A stretch of 40,753 bases of DNA from positions 1-40,753 of the forward strand of contig DVHB01000006.1 of the NCBI GenBank assembly GCA_018712405.1. Reading direction: 5' to 3'. Each line of letters begins with the position of its first letter. Positions within the stretch are counted from its first letter, which is position 1. Positions 34,534 to 40,753 of the stretch are shown here, in pieces. A program made the translations under genes and the position numbers. The notes under the pieces are model-generated. The model saw only the letters and a list, made by a program, of their open reading frames with translations, was not told the origin of the DNA and did not search any database. This DNA comes from Candidatus Coproplasma stercoripullorum. GTDB taxonomy: Bacteria > Bacillota > Clostridia > Christensenellales > Borkfalkiaceae.

Positions 34534-35571
34534 CTATTTTAAAGGTATGGCGGCGACGGCGTTCGTGCTCATGGGCGAAAAGTTGCCCGCCGTATACTGG
34601 TTGAGCCCCTCGGAAGCTATCATCGCGGCATTGTCGGTACAGTACTTTTTTTCAGGCAGGACGAGCTTCAGTCCGGCCTTCCGGCAAGCCTCGCTCAAGG
34701 TTGAGCGCAGGTAGGAATTTGCGATGACCCCGCCGCCGGCGGTGACAGTTTTTACGCCGCATTTTAACGCGCACTCCACCGTCTTTTTTACAAGCGGATC
34801 TACTGCCGCGCGCTGGAATGATGCGGCGACGTCCGCCCTTTTCAGCTCCTCGCCGCGCTGCTGCGCGTTATGGCAATAGTTGATGACCGCCGTCTTCAGG
34901 CCGCTGTACGAAAAGCGCAATGACTGCGAATTTTTTACGAGCGCCGACGGAAAATTGATGCACGGCGCGCCGCTTTCGGCCAGTTTCTGTACGGATGGGC
35001 CGCCCGGATATGGCAGATTTAACACGCGGGCGCACTTATCGAACGCCTCGCCTGCGGCGTCGTCCGAAGTTGAGGCAAGCACTTCAAATCGGGTATATGA
35101 TGAGGTATATAAAATGGCCGTGTGCCCGCCGCTTGCAAGCAGCGTTACGAATGGCGGCCGCAAATCGGGCATATCGAGATATGCGGCGGCAATGTGACCG
35201 CGGATATGGTTTACGGCAACAAACGGCACGTTTAAAGCGTATGCAAACGCCTTTGCAAACGAAAGTCCAACCAACAGCGCGCCCAAAAGGCCGGCGCCGT
35301 AAGTCGCCGCAACGCAATCGATATCGCGCGGCTGCAAATCCGCGTCTTGCAGAGCGAGGCGGCACACCTCGTCCACAGCCTCGGTATGCATGCGCGAAGC
35401 TATTTCAGGCACAACGCCGCCGTATTTTGCCTGTTCCGCCGCAGAAGAGATTATTCGGTTGGAGAGTATCTTCCTCCCGCGCAGAACGGCGCACGCCGTT
35501 TCGTCACAGCTCGACTCTATACCCAAAATGACGGGCTCGGGCTTGATTTCGCACTTTGAAATATCGTACAT
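34534..35571 (-). CDS. tsaD: tRNA N6-adenosine threonylcarbamoyltransferase
   Basis: ILGIESSCDETACAV; VAVNHIRGHIAAAYL; LLASGGHTAILY; FDKCARVLNLPYPGGPSVQKLAESG. Confidence 0.95.
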   Translation of the reverse strand: MYDISKCEIKPEPVILGIESSCDETACAVLRGRKILSNRIISSAAEQAKYGGVVPEIASRMHTEAVDEVCRLALQDADLQPRDIDCVAATYGAGLLGALLVGLSFAKAFAYALNVPFVAVNHIRGHIAAAYLDMPDLRPPFVTLLASGGHTAILYTSSYTRFEVLASTSDDAAGEAFDKCARVLNLPYPGGPSVQKLAESGAPCINFPSALVKNSQSLRFSYSGLKTAVINYCHNAQQRGEELKRADVAASFQRAAVDPLVKKTVECALKCGVKTVTAGGGVIANSYLRSTLSEACRKAGLKLVLPEKKYCTDNAAMIASEGLNQYTAGNFSPMSTNAVAAIPLK

Positions 35572-35655
35572 AGCAAAAACTTTGATTTACCGTATAATTT
35601 AAATGCGGCGCATATTGCGCCGCAGCACCTTTATAAACAAACCGTGCATGCCGCT

Positions 35656-36078
35656 TCAATAGGGCATGTCGAACCCGTCGGGCATATTCCCGGCAGCCGA
35701 CTGCGGCGGCGCCGCACCTTCGGGCATGTCGCCGCAATACTGCCGCACAGCCAGGCCTATGTCGTTTGCCACAGCAACGGCGAGCGAGAGCGCCTCGGCA
35801 AGGCGTTTGTCACCGAACAATCCCTCCCTTCTGGCGAGGTTGAGATTGTATATCACCCTCTGCACAAACTTTACAAGCTCCGACATATGATCTTTACGCG
35901 CGGAGAGGGGCAGATAGTTTACGGCATTGACCGCCGCGCCCAGCTCTAAGGTCTGCTCTGCAAGCATGTTATATATTATGCGCGTCTGTCTGCTCTCTTC
36001 AAAGTCACCCTCGAGCGAGAGCACTGCGGACGAGAGAGAAAGGCACTTTTCACACACGGACAAATCCGGCATCTGCAA
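35656..36078 (-). CDS. Hypothetical helical protein (140 aa)
   Basis: Open frame between tsaD and prfB with RBS (GGGAGG), predominantly helical composition, no family recognised confidently. Confidence 0.6.
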   Translation of the reverse strand: MQMPDLSVCEKCLSLSSAVLSLEGDFEESRQTRIIYNMLAEQTLELGAAVNAVNYLPLSARKDHMSELVKFVQRVIYNLNLARREGLFGDKRLAEALSLAVAVANDIGLAVRQYCGDMPEGAAPPQSAAGNMPDGFDMPY

Positions 36079-36128
36079 CCTCCCTGCATTTTAAGGCCGT
36101 CGGCCGAAAGCGCTCTGAGCGCGCCGCA

Positions 36129-37229
36129 TCAGCCAGCCTTTTTGAGATAGTCTATTATAAAGCCCTGTATATCCCCGTCCATCACGGCCTGGATATCGGT
36201 CATCTCATAGCCGGTGCGGTGGTCTTTTACAAGCGTGTACGGGCAGAACACGTACGAACGTATCTGGCTGCCCCACTCTATCTTCTTTATCTCGCCCTTG
36301 AGCTCGGCGTCGGCGGCCTCGCGCTCGGCGATCTGCCGCTCTATGAGTTTTGCGCGCAGATACTGGAAGGCCATGGCCTTATTCTGCAGCTGGCTCCTCT
36401 CATTCTGGCAGGTGACGACGATGCCCGTAGGGAAGTGAGTTATTCTTATGGCCGTCTCGGTCTTGTTTACCTTCTGGCCGCCCGCGCCGGAAGAACGGTA
36501 TACGTCTATGCGTATATCCTCATCGCGTATCTCAACCTCTCCCTCATCGTCGACTTCGGGCATTACCTCAAGCGAGGCAAACGAAGTGTGGCGGCGCTTG
36601 TTGCTGTCGAAAGGGGATATGCGGACAAGGCGGTGCACACCCTTTTCGGCCTTCAAAAAGCCGTAGGCGTTTTCCCCTTCCACCTTGAAGCTGACGCTCT
36701 TTATGCCCGCTTCGTCGCCGTCCTCTCTGTCGATCTCGGTGACCCTGAAGCCCGTCTTTTCGCAGTAACGCTGATACATGCGGTAGAGCATCTGCGTCCA
36801 GTCGCAAGCCTCGGTTCCGCCCGCGCCTGCGTGCAGGCTCAATATGGCGTTGTTTGCGTCGTACTTGCCTTTAAGGAGCGCCTTTATGCGCATCTCCTCT
36901 ATATCTTCCTCGGCCGAGTTTATCATTTTCTCAAGCTCGGGGATGAGGCTCTCGTCGTCGGCCTCCTCTATGAGGTCGACAAAGGCCTGCGCGTCCTTTA
37001 ATGCGCTTTCGCCCTTGTTGTAGGCGGCGATCTTGCCCTCTATGACAGAAATTTCCCTGCCGATGTGCTTGGATTTTTCCAAGTCATTCCAAACCTCGGG
37101 CTTTTCCTGTTCGATCTTGAGTTCCTCAAGTTTTTTACCGATATTGTCGATATCGAGAGCGTATTTTGCCTCGGCGAGCGTCTCAGAGAGCGCTTTGAGC
37201 CTTAATCTGTAATCGTCTGCTTTAAACAT
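36129..37229 (-). CDS. prfB: Peptide chain release factor 2 (single-frame)
   Basis: LHAGAGGTEACDW; HRLVRISPFDSNKRRHTSFASLEV (SPF); YRSSGAGGQKVNKTETAIRITH (GGQ). Confidence 0.95.
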   Translation of the reverse strand: MFKADDYRLRLKALSETLAEAKYALDIDNIGKKLEELKIEQEKPEVWNDLEKSKHIGREISVIEGKIAAYNKGESALKDAQAFVDLIEEADDESLIPELEKMINSAEEDIEEMRIKALLKGKYDANNAILSLHAGAGGTEACDWTQMLYRMYQRYCEKTGFRVTEIDREDGDEAGIKSVSFKVEGENAYGFLKAEKGVHRLVRISPFDSNKRRHTSFASLEVMPEVDDEGEVEIRDEDIRIDVYRSSGAGGQKVNKTETAIRITHFPTGIVVTCQNERSQLQNKAMAFQYLRAKLIERQIAEREAADAELKGEIKKIEWGSQIRSYVFCPYTLVKDHRTGYEMTDIQAVMDGDIQGFIIDYLKKAG

Positions 37230-37445
37230 AAAACTCTCTTAAAAGTATCGTTCAGCGCCGCATACCGCGGCGCCTGATTATTGAACAGTTAAAATTCTAA
37301 ATTAATAATGTGCGCAAGGCGGGTTTCCCGCCGCCGGCGCAACTACATTTGCGGCGAAAGCCGGCTCTACTTAAGGTGAATTCGCGCGACTATATGCTCC
37401 GTGGGCCCTTCTAAGTCGCGCGAAGAGGAACATGGTTCCTCAAAT

Positions 37446-37484
37446 CACGAAAAATTTCCGACGCCTCAAGGCGGAAAATTCGTG
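37446..37484 (-). terminator. secA terminator hairpin
   Basis: Minus strand CACGAATTTTCCGCCTTGAGGCGTCGGAAATTTTTCGTG just after the secA stop. Confidence 0.6.
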
Positions 37485-37490
37485 AATATC

Positions 37491-40400
37491 TCACTTATGG
37501 TCCTTCCAGTAGCAGCAGTCTTTATACTTTTTGCCGCTTCCGCAGGGACAGGGATCGTTGCGGCCCACCTCTTTCTTTTTGACGATGGGCGCCTGCTTGC
37601 CCGTGGGGTTGGGCGTAAACTCCTGCGGCCTCATAGCCATGTTTGAAGAGGGCATGGGCACTCGGGCGACGTTGGACGAAGCTGCGGGCGAGGGCGCGGT
37701 GTGCGCCTCAGCCGTCTGCGGCTGTGCGGGTGCTTCTGCAGGTGCGGAAGCCGCGGACTGCGTTGCGGCAGATTGTGTTGCGGCGGGCTGCGGCTGGCCG
37801 TTTTGCTGTGCAGGCTGGGGCCTTGCGGGAAGCTGACCCGGACGCAGGCGCACGATCCTGCCCTTTAACAGACGGGAAATAGTAGTCGTCTGCACGCGCT
37901 CTATCATCTCGGTGAACATCTCGTAACCTTCCTGCTTGTAGGCGATCACAGGGTCCTGCTGAGCGTAGCCGCGCAGGCCTATGCCCTTGCGAAGCTGATC
38001 CATTGCGTCGATATGGTCGATCCAGTTTCTGTCTACCGCGCGAAGAAGCTCGTTGCGCTCTATCTGGTGGTAGTCCACCTGGCCGTGAGTATCGTTTTTA
38101 ATGTTTATTATCTTTTGTTCGTATGACTTTTTAACTTCGTTGGTTATTTTTTTGATCGCAGCCTCATAGTCCCAGCGCTCGAGCATGTCGCGCGTGATCT
38201 CGAAGGTGCATTCGTCGGGATATACCTTGGTCTTCAATGCGTTGTTGAGCGACTCCTCGTCCCACTTTTCGGGCATGGCGTCGGTGTTCACCGTTTCGTT
38301 TACCACCTTTTCCACATAGTCGGGGATATACTTGAGCATCTGCTCGTGCACGTCCTCGCCCTTTAAAACCTTTAAACGCTCGCCGTATATCGTCTTGCGC
38401 TGCTCGTTCATCACCTCGTCGTACTGCAGCGTGCGCTTACGTATGGCGAAGTTGCGGCCCTCTATGGCCTTCTGCGCGTTTTCTATGCTGCGCGAGAGCA
38501 TCTTCGACTGCAGACACTGGTCCTCGTCGAGCTTGAATGTATTGTATATCGACTTGATCTTTTCCCCGCCGAAGCGCTTTGCAAGGTCGTCCTCGAGCGA
38601 AATGAAGAATACCGAAACGCCGGGGTCGCCCTGCCTGCCCGAACGGCCGCGGAGCTGGTTATCGATACGGCGGCTCTCGTGGCGCTCGGTGCCTATTATG
38701 CACAGGCCGCCCGCCTCGATGACCTTTACCTTTTCGGCGTCGGTCTCCGCCTTGAACTTATCATAGAGTTCGGCATAGCGTGCGCGCGCAACCTGCTCTT
38801 CCTCTGAAAATTCCCTGTCGGCATAGGAGATGGCGACCTCTATCATGTCGTGGTCGTAGCCCTCCTCCCTCATGCGCTTTTTAGCGAGATATTCGGGGTT
38901 GCCGCCGAGGAGGATATCGGTGCCGCGGCCCGCCATGTTGGTGGCGATGGTAACGGCGCCCAGCCTGCCCGCCTGCGCGACGATCTCGGCCTCGCGCTCG
39001 TGGTTCTTGGCGTTCAAGATATTGTGCTTTATGCCGTTGCGACGCAGCAGCCTTGAGATCTCCTCCGACCTGTCAACCGTTACAGTACCGATAAGAATGG
39101 GCTGGCCGGTGGCATGGCGCTCAACTATCTCGTTGACTATTGCCTTCTTTTTGCCCTCCACGGTGGAGAATATCATATCGGCATAGTCCTTTCTCTGCAC
39201 GGGCTTGTTGGTGGGGATCTCCACTACGTCGAGGGAGTATATCGTGCGGAACTCGGCCTCCTCTGTCTTGGCTGTACCCGTCATGCCCGAGAGCTTTTTA
39301 TACAGGCGGAAATAGTTCTGGAAAGTGACGGTGGCGTGCGTCTTGTTCTCGTCGCGCACCTTTACGTGCTCCTTTGCCTCTATCGCCTGGTGAAGGCCGT
39401 CGGAATAGCGCCTGCCGTGCATGAGACGGCCGGTGAATTCGTCGACGATGAGTATCTCGCCGTCGTTGGAGACGATATAGTCCTCGTCGCGCTTGAACAG
39501 CTCGTGCGCCTTCAAAGCCTGCTGTATGTGGTGGTTAAGATCGGCGTTTTCTATATCGGCGAGGTTCTGTATGCCGAAGAAGCGCTCGGCCTTCTCCGCG
39601 CCCTTTTCGGTTATAGTCACCGACTTTTCCTTGCGGTCTATTATATAGTCCCAGTTTTCCATCTCTTCAAGGATGGCGGCGAGGCGGTAGTTGGCCTCCT
39701 GCTCCTCCTTGGTGAGATCCTTCTTGCGCTTGGAGGGAGCGTTCTTTTCGGCGTCCTTCTTGTCGTCGTCAAAACCGCCGGTGAGGGTGCGCACGAACCT
39801 GTCGACGTCCTCATAGAGCTTGGAACTCTCGCCGCCCTTGCCGGAGATTATGAGCGGGGTGCGCGCCTCGTCGATGAGTATTGAGTCGACCTCGTCGATT
39901 ATGCAGAAGTTGAGCTCGCGCTGCACCATTGCGGGAATGGATGTCTTTAAATTATCCCTCAAGTAGTCGAAGCCGAGTTCGTTGTTGGTGGCATACACGA
40001 TATCGCACGCATAGGCCTCCTTCTTCTGCTTGTCGTCCATGCCGGGCACAACGACGCCCACCTTGAGGCCCATGAATTTGTGCACCTTGCCCATCCATTC
40101 GGCGTCGCGCCTGGCGAGGTAGTCGTTTACCGTTACGATATGCACGCCCTTGCCGGTGAGCGCGTTTAAATACGCGGGCAGGGTGGAGACAAGCGTTTTG
40201 CCTTCGCCCGTTCTCATCTCGGCGATACGTCCCTGGTGAAGGCATATGCCGCCCATTATCTGCACATGGAAGTGCTTCATCTTGAGTACGCGCCAGCTGG
40301 CCTCCCTCAATGCGGCGAATGCGTCGAACATTATATCGTCAAGCGTCTCGCCCGCGGCAAGGCGGCCTTTTAAAACGCCCGTCTGCGCCTTGAGTTCCTC

Positions 40401-40514
40401 GTCGCTCATGGCTTTGTATTTAGGTTCAAGCTCCTCAACTTTTAAGGCGAGCTTATTGAGCTTTTTAACGCTCTGCCTGCTGTCGGAACCGAGTATATAG
40501 CTTATAAGTCCCAT
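37491..40514 (-). CDS. secA: Preprotein translocase subunit SecA
   Basis: MRTGEGKTLVSTLPAYLNAL; VDSILIDEARTPLIISG; TNMAGRGTDILLGGNPEYLA; C-terminal SEC-C NDPCPCGSGKKYKDCC. Start placed at MGLISYILGSD behind AAGGAG. Confidence 0.97.
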   Translation of the reverse strand: MGLISYILGSDSRQSVKKLNKLALKVEELEPKYKAMSDEELKAQTGVLKGRLAAGETLDDIMFDAFAALREASWRVLKMKHFHVQIMGGICLHQGRIAEMRTGEGKTLVSTLPAYLNALTGKGVHIVTVNDYLARRDAEWMGKVHKFMGLKVGVVVPGMDDKQKKEAYACDIVYATNNELGFDYLRDNLKTSIPAMVQRELNFCIIDEVDSILIDEARTPLIISGKGGESSKLYEDVDRFVRTLTGGFDDDKKDAEKNAPSKRKKDLTKEEQEANYRLAAILEEMENWDYIIDRKEKSVTITEKGAEKAERFFGIQNLADIENADLNHHIQQALKAHELFKRDEDYIVSNDGEILIVDEFTGRLMHGRRYSDGLHQAIEAKEHVKVRDENKTHATVTFQNYFRLYKKLSGMTGTAKTEEAEFRTIYSLDVVEIPTNKPVQRKDYADMIFSTVEGKKKAIVNEIVERHATGQPILIGTVTVDRSEEISRLLRRNGIKHNILNAKNHEREAEIVAQAGRLGAVTIATNMAGRGTDILLGGNPEYLAKKRMREEGYDHDMIEVAISYADREFSEEEQVARARYAELYDKFKAETDAEKVKVIEAGGLCIIGTERHESRRIDNQLRGRSGRQGDPGVSVFFISLEDDLAKRFGGEKIKSIYNTFKLDEDQCLQSKMLSRSIENAQKAIEGRNFAIRKRTLQYDEVMNEQRKTIYGERLKVLKGEDVHEQMLKYIPDYVEKVVNETVNTDAMPEKWDEESLNNALKTKVYPDECTFEITRDMLERWDYEAAIKKITNEVKKSYEQKIINIKNDTHGQVDYHQIERNELLRAVDRNWIDHIDAMDQLRKGIGLRGYAQQDPVIAYKQEGYEMFTEMIERVQTTTISRLLKGRIVRLRPGQLPARPQPAQQNGQPQPAATQSAATQSAASAPAEAPAQPQTAEAHTAPSPAASSNVARVPMPSSNMAMRPQEFTPNPTGKQAPIVKKKEVGRNDPCPCGSGKKYKDCCYWKDHK

Positions 40515-40753
40515 TTCAACTCCTTGCAAATATATACGAAAATATTTCTCCGCGGCGGATTGAAGCGCGCGCGAAGATATGATAGTCCGTTTAGTATTTT
40601 ACTACATCAAAGGCAATATTTACAATCGTTTTTTTACTGAAATTGAAATATTTTGCAAATAAAAACAGATCGTACGGCAAAATACAGCCTTACGCTCCGC
40701 AGGCGCGCGGCCTCATGCGGATATGCAAAGGGGCGGCGCCCGCCTTTATCGGC

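Noticed and set aside
1-40753. CRISPR array, tRNA/rRNA genes, prophage or complete transposon
   Set aside because: No regular spacer-repeat arrays, no recognisable tRNA/rRNA sequences, and no integrase, transposase or phage structural genes were seen by eye. A tRNAscan/Infernal run would be needed to be certain.

Overview
The window looks like an ordinary chromosomal segment of a Gram-positive, probably clostridial, bacterium. The taxon is inferred from the T-box, the SigB/F-like sigma module, the AgrA/C-like two-component pair and the gene content. Coding is mostly on the minus strand.

Recognisable genes: partial large anchored surface protein; MinD-like ATPase with MinE-like small protein; CdaR/PucR-type HTH with S41 (CtpA-like) protease; polytopic membrane protein with Pro/Ala linker; partner-switching sigma cassette; citrate synthase; AAA ATPase; RluA pseudouridine synthase; GNAT; compact FeoB with FeoA; ileS behind a T-box leader; a lacZ-galT-galK-galM-AKR-rfbB run behind a consensus promoter; a permuted, membrane-anchored GH3 protein with a small membrane partner; GHKL kinase with LytTR regulator; tsaD; a helical hypothetical protein; prfB; secA.

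No tRNA, rRNA, CRISPR or intact transposon was recognised.

Most interesting observations: (1) a 9-12-9 direct repeat overlapping a promoter upstream of the GH3 gene and next to the LytTR regulator gene; (2) a composite repeat/structured element at 15951-16399 with terminal inverted repeats, whose internal hairpin seems kept despite sequence change; (3) a degenerate MinD/MinE-like pair, with MinD lacking the Walker A lysine and MinE lacking the anti-MinCD region; (4) a rearranged partner-switching sigma operon with an extra degenerate anti-sigma-like protein and a candidate SigB-like autoregulatory promoter.

All homology calls are by eye from motifs. No database search was run.
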